From: an uncultured Eubacterium sp.
GTDB taxonomy: Bacteria > Bacillota > Clostridia > Peptostreptococcales > Anaerovoracaceae
NCBI GenBank assembly: GCA_947367725.1
Contig: CANBFZ010000138.1
Span: forward strand, 1 to 5,620
Direction of reading: 5' to 3'
Length of the DNA: 5,620 bases
Below the pieces are notes generated by a model, which made no database searches, was not told the origin of the DNA, and saw nothing but the letters and a program-made list of their open reading frames with translations. Positions within the stretch are counted from its first letter, which is position 1. Every line of letters starts with the position of its first letter. Of this stretch, positions 1 through 5,620 are shown in pieces. Position numbers and translations under genes: made by a program.

Positions 1-1083
1 TTTGTTCGTGTTTTAGGTGCAGTTCTTGTTTGGCTTACTTATTGCAACGTGCATGCAGGGGAGACGTATCAAGATTTGCTCCATATGTTTACGGAATCTG
101 GAGCAGGTGGTTTTATTCTTGGAGATTTGCTTACTGCATCTATTGTTCTTTTCCTTGTCGCAGGGATCTTATTGCCGTTGCTTTTGGATTTCGGGCTGCT
201 GGAGTTTGTGGGGGCAATTTTTACAAAATTCATGAGACCATTATTTACTTTACCAGGACGTTCTGCTGTGGATTGCATGACTTCCTGGATTGGTTCAGGG
301 TCTTTGGGTGTAATGCTTACCGCCACTCAGTATGAAGAAGGATATTATTCTGAACGAGAGGCATGCGTCATTGCTACCACTTTTTCAGCCGTGTCTATTA
401 CTTTTGCGATGATAGTTTTGCAACAAGTAGGACTTATGTCTTATTTTGGTATCTATTATGTGCTGGTTTTTCTTGTTGGTATCGTTTGTGCTGTAATTGT
501 TCCGAGGATTCCGCCGTTATCTCGAAAAAAGGATCAATATTATGTGGAGGGCGTACATATTTCTGAAGAAGTTCCTGCAGGATATACTGCAGTTTCTTAT
601 GGACTAAAGCTAGCTTTAGACAAAGCAGAACAATTTCAGGGCACAGCTGCATTTCTAAAGAAAGGGTTTAAATATACTGTAAGCATGTGGATTGGCGTAT
701 TGCCTGTTATTATGGCGATTGGAACCGTTGCGATGGTACTAGCGAATCATACACCTATTTTTGATTACTTGGGAAAACCATTTTTACCACTTTTAAATTT
801 ACTGCAAGTCCCAGAGGCAGAAGCAGCATCAACAACTATGATTGTTGGTTTTACAGATATGTTTACGCCAGCAATTATTGCAGCTGGAAAGATTACAAGT
901 GAGATGACAAGATTTATTGTAGCAACAGTATCTGTAACGCAAGTCATTTACCTTTCTGAAATTGGTGGAATTATCTTGGGGTCAAAAATTCCTGTGAAAT
1001 TTTTAGAATTATTGGTGATTTTTATTGAGCGAACGATCATCAGTTTGATTCTAGTATGTCCAATTGCATTTTTAATTTTTTAA
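1..1083 (+). CDS. YjiH-family membrane protein (nucleoside-recognition/GATE domain), 5' end outside window
   Basis: Multi-pass inner-membrane protein of the YjiH family, which carries the nucleoside-recognition (GATE) domain; the substrate is not established. The frame is open from base 1, so the gene starts upstream. The GTG at 49 is an internal codon without a convincing ribosome site and should not be taken as the start. About 360 residues are visible; I recall full-length Firmicute members as about 430-460 residues, so the N-terminal part is missing. Several strongly hydrophobic segments are seen, for example ASIVLFLVAGILLPLLL, FGIYYVLVFLVGIVCAVIV and LLVIFIERTIISLILVCPIA. The family-like stretch RPLFTLPGRSAVDCMTSWIG followed by GSGSLGVMLTATQYEEGYY is well preserved, as is the later TTMIVGFTDMFTPAIIAAGK repeat-like segment. 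The racemase-family gene follows after 13 bases, so the two are probably co-transcribed and this protein may carry the enzyme's substrate or product. That role is inference. Confidence 0.85.
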   Translation, partial: FVRVLGAVLVWLTYCNVHAGETYQDLLHMFTESGAGGFILGDLLTASIVLFLVAGILLPLLLDFGLLEFVGAIFTKFMRPLFTLPGRSAVDCMTSWIGSGSLGVMLTATQYEEGYYSEREACVIATTFSAVSITFAMIVLQQVGLMSYFGIYYVLVFLVGIVCAVIVPRIPPLSRKKDQYYVEGVHISEEVPAGYTAVSYGLKLALDKAEQFQGTAAFLKKGFKYTVSMWIGVLPVIMAIGTVAMVLANHTPIFDYLGKPFLPLLNLLQVPEAEAASTTMIVGFTDMFTPAIIAAGKITSEMTRFIVATVSVTQVIYLSEIGGIILGSKIPVKFLELLVIFIERTIISLILVCPIAFLIF

Positions 1084-1084
1084 T

Positions 1085-1090
1085 GGAGTG
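1085..1090 (+). promoter_or_regulatory. Ribosome binding site of the racemase gene
   Basis: GGAGTG sits just after the upstream stop codon (1081-1083) and 6 bases before ATG 1097. It decides the start: an upstream GTG at 1088 in the same frame overlaps this site and has no ribosome site of its own. Confidence 0.65.
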
Positions 1091-1096
1091 TCATCT

Positions 1097-2131
1097 ATGG
1101 GAAAAGGTGTAGAACTAAGACTGGATACAAAGAAGCTGAAACAGAATATCAGCGCACTGTTATGTGCGTGTGAAAAGCAGAATGTTCAAATGGCAGGCGT
1201 AATAAAGGGGTTGAACGGTCTTCCACAGGTGGCTGATTTGTACGTCGATGCAGGAATTGGAATATTAGCATTATCACGAGTAGAACAAATTGCGATGTGT
1301 AGAAGCAAAGGCATTGTGTGCACTTATATGTTGACAAGAGTTCCCTCTATCAGTGAAGCAGCGGAGGTTGCAGCCTTATGTGATATTAGTCTCAATAGTG
1401 ATAAACAGGTATTAGCTGCACTGAATCAGGCAGCGTCACACTGCAGTAAAAAGCATAGCGTTATTTTAATGCTGGATATGGGGGATTGCAGAGAAGGCGT
1501 ACAACGGGAAGAAGACCTTATAGAGTTAGCACACTACGTAGAAAATCATCTGGAGCATTTAATGCTCGTAGGTATTGGTGCAAACTTTAGCTGCCATAGA
1601 AAAATGCTGCCAAAGTCCGAACAGTTAGATAGGGTGGTACATCATACAAAACAGGTAGAACAGAATATAGGCAGGACGCTAGAATTCATTTCTGTAGGCG
1701 GCACTTCATGCTTGCCACTTTTATATGACGGGACTTTACCTCCTCGGGTAAACTTATTGAGAGTTGGAGAGGCGATTCACATGAATCATGATCTGAAACG
1801 AATTTTCGGCTATAGGGCAGAACAGCTGGAAACCGATTGTGTGCACTTAACCGCAGAAATTGTTGATTTGAAACACAAGGAACAATGCAGCGCCCATGGT
1901 ATTAAACGATGGAAACAAATTTTGGTTAATGTGGGTTCAACAGATTTTGGAGATGTCGCCAATATTCAGCCCCAGGATCCAGACTTAAGGATTGTACAGG
2001 TGACAAGTGACTTAACTGCAATAGAAGTAGCAGAGGAAAAAACATTACAGGTTGGTGACAGCGTAGACTTTAACTTGAATTATGATGGGGTAGCTAGACT
2101 GACAAGTGGACGAACAGTTCAGATGATATAA
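1097..2131 (+). CDS. Alanine/ornithine racemase-family PLP-dependent enzyme
   Basis: A 344-residue protein with the fold-type III (alanine racemase N-terminal) TIM barrel followed by a C-terminal beta domain. It is most like the alanine/ornithine racemase family that includes clostridial ornithine racemase (Orr), which interconverts L- and D-ornithine. Lys37 in AGVIKGLNG is the expected PLP lysine. Further family blocks are MLDMGDCREGV (125-135), GIGANFSC (159-166), SVGGTSCLPLL (199-209), LRVGEAI (221-227) and VGDSVDFNLNYDGV near the C-terminus. The length is typical. I chose ATG 1097 because GGAGTG at 1085-1090 lies at normal spacing; the in-frame GTG at 1088 would overlap that site. Compared with usual Orr sequences as I remember them, the barrel-end loops and the C-terminal block (QVTSDLTAIEV where GASSDHLILD-like sequence is usual) are divergent, so the substrate is uncertain: ornithine, alanine, lysine or another amino acid. 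It is the second gene of an operon with the YjiH-family protein. Confidence 0.8.
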   Translation: MGKGVELRLDTKKLKQNISALLCACEKQNVQMAGVIKGLNGLPQVADLYVDAGIGILALSRVEQIAMCRSKGIVCTYMLTRVPSISEAAEVAALCDISLNSDKQVLAALNQAASHCSKKHSVILMLDMGDCREGVQREEDLIELAHYVENHLEHLMLVGIGANFSCHRKMLPKSEQLDRVVHHTKQVEQNIGRTLEFISVGGTSCLPLLYDGTLPPRVNLLRVGEAIHMNHDLKRIFGYRAEQLETDCVHLTAEIVDLKHKEQCSAHGIKRWKQILVNVGSTDFGDVANIQPQDPDLRIVQVTSDLTAIEVAEEKTLQVGDSVDFNLNYDGVARLTSGRTVQMI

Positions 2132-2140
2132 GGAAAAGGG

Positions 2141-2190
2141 AAAGGGTGTGCATCTTTATTGAAAGCAACGATAGAGAGGCACGCCCTTTT
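2141..2190. terminator. Stem-loop terminator between convergent genes
   Basis: AAAGGGTGTGC (2141-2151) pairs with GCACGCCCTTT (2179-2189): an 11-pair stem with one G-U pair and a 27-base loop. It lies 9 bases after the racemase stop and 16 bases beyond the transporter stop, as expected for a shared terminator between convergent genes. On the plus strand the stem is followed by only a short T run (CCCTTTTCG). On the minus strand it runs into CCCTTTCCCTTTTCC. The T tracts are modest and the loop is large, so efficiency is uncertain, but position and symmetry support the call. Confidence 0.65.
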
Positions 2191-2205
2191 CGTATAAAGT
2201 GAGAC

Positions 2206-3414
2206 CTATTTTTCTCCAAATCGCTTTGCCACAGGCAGGATGCAAGCCATGATAACAAACGCCATTGCCAGTGCAACGAAATACAACGTAGTTCCGGAGA
2301 AAGCAGAAACCAGCAGGGCGGAAAGAAATTGACCGGAAAACATCGCCATGGTACAGAAGCTGATGTGTATACCTTTGTTTTGCGGCGTACTCTTGCTGAC
2401 CACCAAACTGTTAAACAGCGGTGTGGAAAAGCCAAAGCCTACGCCGGTGAACAGCGCGCCCAACCATAGAAGAACCGGAGAAGTGCTAGACAGCAGGTAC
2501 ATGGTAAAGGCTGTGCCGTAACCGCAGAATGCAATGGTCAGGCAGCCTTTTTCCTTTACTTTTTTCACCACAGCGGGCATGAAGCCTGCGCAGAGAACGG
2601 AAACCAAATCCAGCGCGGCCAGAAAATAGCCGGTAAAGGCAGGACTATAACCCAGGGCTGTCTGCAGGTAAATGGGCAGGGACACCATGGCAGTAAAGAA
2701 CATCAGCATGCCGAAAAAGGCAATGAGCAGAACGAGGGAAATGGGGGTACCCTTTGGTGTTGCAACAGGCGTTTTTGGCTTGTCAACTTGCGGATTTTCG
2801 TACATTGAATTCCCGGTATTCGATTGGCTGCTGTCGCCGGATGCCCCGGCAGCATCGCACTTTGGTACAAAGCACACGATCATCAGAAGTGCGGCAAAAC
2901 CCAGTCCATAAATAGAAAAGGCGTATTTCCAGGAAATGTCCGACAGCATGCCGCTGACACTGAGAAAAATCACACCTCCAAATTCCATAGACATACCCTG
3001 CAGGGCGATGATTTTCAGCTGTTTTTCCCCTTCAAAGAAATTTGCAATCAAGGCAACACCAGCACTCATAATGGCGGCAGTTGCAGCGCCGAGCAGAAAG
3101 CGGTCCAAAAACAAGAGGGCTGCATTTGGCATAAAACCGCCGATGATCCCCAGAAGACCATAGAAAAAAATACCGATGACTGCAATGGCATAAGGCCCTT
3201 TTTTGTCAATCAGTTTTCCGAAAAAAATAGCAGTAGCAACGACGCCCAGGGCAGGGGCAGTAACCAGCCAGGAAACGTAATTTCCCAGATGATATACTTC
3301 CCCCAGGGCTGGCAGCGCTGGCGTCAGTGCAGTGCCTACCATAACCGTAAGGCTGCTGAGCAGCATGATCGCTGCAATACCCATGTTTCCGATTGGTTTT
3401 TGATTTGTGTGCAT
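2206..3414 (-). CDS. MFS transporter under FMN riboswitch control, candidate riboflavin importer
   Basis: A 402-residue major facilitator superfamily protein, predicted to have about 12 membrane helices in two halves. The motif-A loop between helices 2 and 3 reads GKLIDKKGP (66-74). A second amphipathic loop, FLDRFLLGAATAAI, follows at 102-115. A hydrophilic, Ser/Asn/Pro-rich central loop spans about residues 184-223 (ASGDSSQSNTGNS then PKTPVATPKGTP) and separates the halves. The start ATG has a strong AAGGAGG (3420-3426) 5 bases upstream. By sequence alone it resembles drug-efflux-type MFS proteins and would be annotated only as a generic transporter. The FMN riboswitch in its leader argues for riboflavin or flavin-precursor uptake, as in the known riboswitch-controlled MFS riboflavin transporters RibZ and RfnT. 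I cannot say which of these, if either, it is orthologous to. The MFS assignment is secure; the substrate is inferred from regulation. Confidence 0.88.
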   Translation of the reverse strand: MHTNQKPIGNMGIAAIMLLSSLTVMVGTALTPALPALGEVYHLGNYVSWLVTAPALGVVATAIFFGKLIDKKGPYAIAVIGIFFYGLLGIIGGFMPNAALLFLDRFLLGAATAAIMSAGVALIANFFEGEKQLKIIALQGMSMEFGGVIFLSVSGMLSDISWKYAFSIYGLGFAALLMIVCFVPKCDAAGASGDSSQSNTGNSMYENPQVDKPKTPVATPKGTPISLVLLIAFFGMLMFFTAMVSLPIYLQTALGYSPAFTGYFLAALDLVSVLCAGFMPAVVKKVKEKGCLTIAFCGYGTAFTMYLLSSTSPVLLWLGALFTGVGFGFSTPLFNSLVVSKSTPQNKGIHISFCTMAMFSGQFLSALLVSAFSGTTLYFVALAMAFVIMACILPVAKRFGEK

Positions 3415-3419
3415 GTGAA

Positions 3420-3426
3420 CCTCCTT
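3420..3426 (-). promoter_or_regulatory. Shine-Dalgarno site of the MFS transporter
   Basis: AAGGAGG on the minus strand, 5 bases before ATG at 3414. It lies about 30 bases beyond the riboswitch terminator and is not part of that hairpin, so control looks transcriptional rather than by hiding the ribosome site. Confidence 0.8.
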
Positions 3427-3455
3427 GTATCAAATCTATGCTGCACCAAGCAATC

Positions 3456-3487
3456 AAAAAAGCACTCGCTGTAACAGTGAGTGCTTT
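3456..3487 (-). terminator. Intrinsic terminator of the FMN riboswitch
   Basis: On the minus strand AAAGCACTCACTG (3475-3487) pairs with CAGCGAGTGCTTT (3459-3471) around a TTA loop: 12 pairs with one A-C mismatch, ending in six Ts (3456-3461). It lies between the aptamer and the transporter start, the standard position for the expression platform. When formed it would stop transcription before the transporter gene. It may also be the end of the pyr transcript, since no other terminator is visible after pyrI. Confidence 0.88.
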
Positions 3488-3494
3488 CGGCTGA

Positions 3495-3532
3495 TTTTCT
3501 TTGAAATGGACACGAAAAGAAAACACTCGCTG
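3495..3532 (-). promoter_or_regulatory. Candidate antiterminator region of the riboswitch
   Basis: On the minus strand CAGCGAGTGTTTTC (3519-3532) is a near copy of the terminator's 3' arm, so it can pair with the terminator's 5' arm (CACTCACTG, 3475-3483) with one mismatch. Inside it TTTTCTTT (3516-3523) pairs perfectly with AAAGAAAA (3495-3502), which would close a long competing hairpin. The segment begins only two bases after the aptamer's closing strand. Its role as antiterminator is inferred from complementarity and was not folded by computation. Confidence 0.6.
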
Positions 3533-3534
3533 CT

Positions 3535-3635
3535 TTCTTCTCTCATCCAGACTTGACTGTTGGCTTCGGACTTGCACCGAATTGGCTTGCGCTCGCGGGC
3601 TGTACCGCCAGTAGGAATCCTCCATTCTAGAAGAA
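3535..3635 (-). ncRNA. FMN riboswitch (RFN element) aptamer
   Basis: The minus strand carries the conserved RFN element. The closing helix P1 is TTCTTCT (3629-3635) with AGAAGAA (3535-3541). Next come a short P2 region ending in CCTAC, the hallmark GGCGGTACAGCCCGCGAGC (3591-3609) with a minimal P3, a P4/P5-type hairpin TTCGG (3577-3581) with CCGAA (3565-3569) followed by GCCAACAGTC, and the 3' signature AGTCTGGATGAGAGAAG (3537-3553). These match the canonical element closely; the P2 arm is shorter than usual. The aptamer binds flavin mononucleotide and, with the terminator downstream, should switch the MFS transporter off when FMN is abundant. It starts about 24 bases after the pyrI stop. Confidence 0.95.
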
Positions 3636-3659
3636 TTTGTGATCGCTTATATCATCAAC

Positions 3660-4076
3660 TTATTTATTCTCTGCATCGCAGTACACGCAGCGGTAGACCT
3701 GCTTTTCTTTGTCTACCAGTCTAAATTTATGTACGATTTCCTGCTCGATGGAAGTGATGCATCTTGGATTTTTGCACTTGATTACGCCGGTCAGGGTTTC
3801 TGGCAGTTCCAAGTGTTTCTTTTCAAACAGTTTGCCGTCTTTGACAATGTTGACGGTAATGTTGTTGTCAACGTAGCCGAGAATGTCGAAATCAAGATCG
3901 ATGAGCTGGTCGATTTTGATGATGTCCTTCTTGCCGTATTTAGAACTGTCTGCATTTTGAATGACGGCAACGCAGTTGTCCAGTTTGTCCAGTCTGAGCA
4001 GCTCGTAAATCTGCATGCTCTTGCCCGCTTTGATATGGTCCAGTACGATACCAGTGCTTACGCCATCTATGTTCAT
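3660..4076 (-). CDS. pyrI: Aspartate carbamoyltransferase regulatory chain
   Basis: A 138-residue regulatory subunit of aspartate carbamoyltransferase that binds CTP/ATP and links PyrB trimers. The C-terminal zinc site is complete: Cys101-x4-Cys106 (KCKNPRC) and Cys130-x2-Cys133 (YRCVYC), the same spacing as in E. coli PyrI (109, 114, 138, 141). In the N-terminal nucleotide domain Asp13-His14 (VLDHI) and Lys50/Lys54 (KKDIIKID) line up with E. coli Asp19-His20 and Lys56/Lys60, so effector binding is probably kept. It is shorter than the E. coli chain (153 residues), mainly at the N-terminus. The start ATG follows GAGAGG (4084-4089) with a 7-base spacer. It lies 83 bases after pyrB and is presumably co-transcribed, with paired inverted repeats in the gap. 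No terminator follows before the FMN riboswitch. Confidence 0.95.
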   Translation of the reverse strand: MNIDGVSTGIVLDHIKAGKSMQIYELLRLDKLDNCVAVIQNADSSKYGKKDIIKIDQLIDLDFDILGYVDNNITVNIVKDGKLFEKKHLELPETLTGVIKCKNPRCITSIEQEIVHKFRLVDKEKQVYRCVYCDAENK

Positions 4077-4111
4077 AAAAAATCCTCTCTTTCTCTTCTT
4101 GTTCTGATAAA

Positions 4112-4160
4112 ATCGCCGTTAGGCGATGCAATAGAATTGCTGTAAAATTTGGCAGCAATT
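4112..4160 (-). other. Intercistronic inverted repeats between pyrB and pyrI
   Basis: In minus-strand RNA order, AATTGCTG (4153-4160) can pair with CAGCAATT (4135-4142) across a 10-base loop. The second arm can instead fold locally as GCAAT-TCT-ATTGC (4128-4140). Next comes ATCGCC-TAAC-GGCGAT (4112-4127), a perfect six-pair hairpin followed by TTTATC. The first two hairpins share bases, so they exclude each other. The last is too short, with too weak a T run, for a confident terminator. The region may tune the pyrB:pyrI ratio by mRNA processing, stability or partial attenuation; this is inference. Confidence 0.5.
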
Positions 4161-5089
4161 TATGCTTCTCTTTTGATTCCCAGTAAGTAAAGAATCAGCG
4201 CCATTCTGATGTGCTTGCCGCACAGTGCCTGGAAGAAGTAAGCGGCTCTCGGGTCGTCATCCACTTCTACGGAGATTTCATTGACTCTTGGCAGCGGGTG
4301 CATGATGGTCAAATCTTCTTTTGCAGCCTGCAGTTTTTCTAAATCCAGAATGTAGCTGTCCTTCAATCTGATATAGTCTTCTTCGTTGAAGAAACGTTCT
4401 CTCTGTACACGGGTCATGTATAGAATATCCAGGTCTTCCATGGCGTCTTCCAGTCTTTCAACTTCCTTCCATTTTGCACCTGCTTTGTCCATGGATTCCT
4501 TGACATAATCAGGCACCTGCAGTTCGTGGGGGGAAATCAGGACAAAGCTGACGTTTTCGTAACGCAGCATGGCTTCGATGAGGGAGTGAACGGTACGACC
4601 GAATTTCAAGTCGCCGCAAAGACCTACCGTCATGTTGCCCAGTCTGCCTTTTTTTCTCTTGATGGTCAAAAGGTCGGTCAGGGTCTGGGTCGGATGGAAG
4701 TGACCGCCGTCGCCGCCGTTGATGATTGGCACGGTGGTTCTCTGGGCAGCTACGATTGGCGCGCCTTCTTTCGGGTGACGCATGGCGATGATGTCAGCGT
4801 AGCAGCCGACGGTTCTGATGGTATCGCTGACGCTTTCTCCTTTTGCAGCAGAACTGGAGCTTGCTTCGGAGAAACCCAGTACGCTGCCGCCCAGTTCCAG
4901 CATGGCAGCTTCAAAGCTGAGTCTGGTTCTGGTGCTTGGCTCAAAGAACAGCGTTGCCAGTTTCTTGTGGGCACAGATGTCTTCATAGGCAGCATGGTTT
5001 GCTACAATGTCGTCAGCGACTGCAATTAAATTGTCGATTTCTTCTACCGTAAAATCCGTAATGTTAATCAGGTTTTTGATTTCGTTCAT
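4160..5089 (-). CDS. pyrB: Aspartate carbamoyltransferase catalytic chain
   Basis: Makes N-carbamoyl-L-aspartate from carbamoyl phosphate and L-aspartate, the committed step of pyrimidine synthesis, in the cytosol. It has 309 residues, almost the same as the 311-residue E. coli chain. The carbamoyl-phosphate loop is FFEPSTRTR (Ser52, Thr53, Arg54, Thr55). The 80s loop [10 protein letters not shown] supplies Ser79 and Lys83, and Arg104 is in [19 protein letters not shown] gives His132 and Gln135. The aspartate domain has [12 protein letters not shown] (Arg165), MTRVQRERF (Arg227) and [10 protein letters not shown] (Leu266, Pro267). All active-site residues known from E. coli are present. The ATG follows the pyrE stop with no gap (TAAATG) and uses AAGGGAG (5098-5104) inside the end of pyrE, so translation of the two is probably coupled. 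pyrI follows, consistent with a PyrB-PyrI holoenzyme. Confidence 0.97.
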   Translation of the reverse strand: MNEIKNLINITDFTVEEIDNLIAVADDIVANHAAYEDICAHKKLATLFFEPSTRTRLSFEAAMLELGGSVLGFSEASSSSAAKGESVSDTIRTVGCYADIIAMRHPKEGAPIVAAQRTTVPIINGGDGGHFHPTQTLTDLLTIKRKKGRLGNMTVGLCGDLKFGRTVHSLIEAMLRYENVSFVLISPHELQVPDYVKESMDKAGAKWKEVERLEDAMEDLDILYMTRVQRERFFNEEDYIRLKDSYILDLEKLQAAKEDLTIMHPLPRVNEISVEVDDDPRAAYFFQALCGKHIRMALILYLLGIKREA

Positions 5090-5620
5090 TTACTTGTCTC
5101 CCTTCATCCAACCCTCATCAGAAGGATTGTCTCTAAACTGCAAAATTCTTTCTTTATCCTCTGCTTTGATGTAGCCAGTATCTGCCGCCACTTCCACCAA
5201 AGCGTCAAGGTCACATAAACTTACGTTTTTTACGTTGTGCTCTGCAAATCTGTCCAGACCTTTTTTCATGCCGTAGGTAAAGATGCTGACAATGCCCAGC
5301 ACTTCTGCGCCTGCTGCACGAAGTACTTCTACGGTGTCAACTGCGCTGCCGCCGGTGGAAATCAAATCTTCTACGACGATCACTTTCTGACCTGGAAGAA
5401 GTTTTCCTTCAATTTGGTTGGTTCTTCCGTGATCCTTGGCGGAACCTCTGACATAGCCCATGGGAATGTTCATCAGGTGGCCTACGATGGCGGCATGAGC
5501 GATACCTGCGGTGCTGGTGCCCATGACAACTTCGCATGCCGGAAAGTGCTCTTTGATGGTGGCAACCAGACCCTCTTCTACTTTAATTCTTACCTCTGGC
5601 GCAGTCAAAGTCAATCTGTT
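5090..5620 (-). CDS. pyrE: Orotate phosphoribosyltransferase, N-terminus outside window
   Basis: Joins orotate and PRPP to give orotidine 5'-monophosphate and pyrophosphate, the fifth step of UMP synthesis. The reading frame continues through the right edge: the first visible residues, NRLTLTAPEVR, match the family block CDNRxTLxxPEVR, so roughly 35-40 N-terminal residues lie outside. The TTG at 5614 is an internal codon. The 176 visible residues include the flexible catalytic loop YVRGSAKDHGRTNQIEG (about 56-72), with the Lys-Asp-His of AKDHG, and the PRPP-binding signature VVEDLISTGGSA (82-93). GTSTAGIAHA (34-43) corresponds to the family's usual G-x-A-T-A-G-I block. It stops immediately before pyrB and is the most upstream gene of the visible pyr cluster; any promoter or pyr attenuator would lie beyond the window. 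Confidence 0.96.
   Translation of the reverse strand, partial: NRLTLTAPEVRIKVEEGLVATIKEHFPACEVVMGTSTAGIAHAAIVGHLMNIPMGYVRGSAKDHGRTNQIEGKLLPGQKVIVVEDLISTGGSAVDTVEVLRAAGAEVLGIVSIFTYGMKKGLDRFAEHNVKNVSLCDLDALVEVAADTGYIKAEDKERILQFRDNPSDEGWMKGDK
5098..5104 (-). promoter_or_regulatory. pyrB ribosome binding site inside pyrE
   Basis: AAGGGAG on the minus strand lies within the last codons of pyrE, 8 bases before the pyrB ATG, which directly abuts the pyrE TAA. This layout favours translational coupling of the two genes. Confidence 0.75.

Noticed and set aside
49..51. GTG as the start of the YjiH-family gene
   Set aside because: The frame is open back to base 1 with membrane-like residues (VLGAVLVWLTY), no ribosome site precedes it, and the family protein is longer, so the gene is cut by the window edge.
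2824..3474. 216-residue plus-strand open frame
   Set aside because: It is antisense to the MFS gene and its leader, rich in Lys/Gln/His/Asn as expected for the reverse of membrane helices, and has no domain pattern.
3206..3625. 139-residue minus-strand open frame covering the leader
   Set aside because: It runs through the FMN aptamer and terminator and then out of frame into the transporter gene. The conserved RNA structure explains the sequence better.
3647..3652. TATAAG as a -10 element for a riboswitch promoter
   Set aside because: The hexamer 17 bases upstream (GCAGAG) does not resemble TTGACA, and the short AT-rich match is not enough to annotate a promoter.
3693..3716. Inverted repeat GTAGAC/GTCTAC near the end of pyrI
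   Set aside because: It has only six-base arms with a 12-base loop, inside the codons of the zinc-binding region and without a T run, so chance is the simplest explanation.
3639..4145. 168-residue plus-strand open frame
   Set aside because: It lies opposite pyrI, whose zinc and nucleotide motifs are unmistakable; it has no ribosome site and resembles no known protein.
4526..5029. 167-residue plus-strand open frame opposite pyrB
   Set aside because: It is the antisense shadow of the conserved pyrB catalytic region, with composition explained by the opposite coding frame.

Overview
The window looks like chromosomal DNA from a low-to-moderate GC anaerobic Bacillota, most likely Clostridia. The reasons are strong Shine-Dalgarno sites, a two-subunit aspartate carbamoyltransferase (pyrB plus zinc-binding pyrI) following pyrE, an FMN riboswitch of the transcription-terminating type, and a YjiH-family membrane protein next to an alanine/ornithine racemase-family enzyme. 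No species can be named from the sequence alone. No mobile element, CRISPR array, rRNA or tRNA is visible.

Layout. Positions 1-2131 hold two plus-strand genes: the C-terminal part of a YjiH-family multi-pass membrane protein, cut by the left window edge, and 13 bases later a PLP-dependent racemase-like gene. They probably form one operon, pairing a possible amino-acid (or related small-molecule) carrier with an enzyme acting on an amino acid. A stem-loop at 2141-2190 separates this pair from the convergent minus-strand block.

The minus-strand block is read from right to left: pyrE (5' end outside the window), pyrB, pyrI, then an FMN riboswitch leader (aptamer about 3535-3635, terminator 3456-3487), then an MFS transporter (2206-3414). 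PyrE makes OMP from orotate and PRPP. PyrB and PyrI form the allosteric aspartate carbamoyltransferase. All key residues of PyrB and the zinc and nucleotide sites of PyrI are present.

The most informative signal is the FMN riboswitch between pyrI and the transporter. It makes the otherwise generic MFS protein a good candidate for a riboflavin (or flavin precursor) importer shut off when FMN is plentiful. The aptamer begins only about 24 bases after the pyrI stop, with no convincing promoter or terminator in between. The pyr transcript may therefore run into the riboswitch, which would then act both as the end of the pyr operon and as the FMN gate for the transporter.

Base composition differs between the two halves: the left pair of genes is clearly more AT-rich than the transporter and pyr genes. 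I found no wholly new system. The points most worth following are the transporter assignment, the pyr/flavin arrangement, the pyrB-pyrI intergenic hairpins and the divergent racemase.
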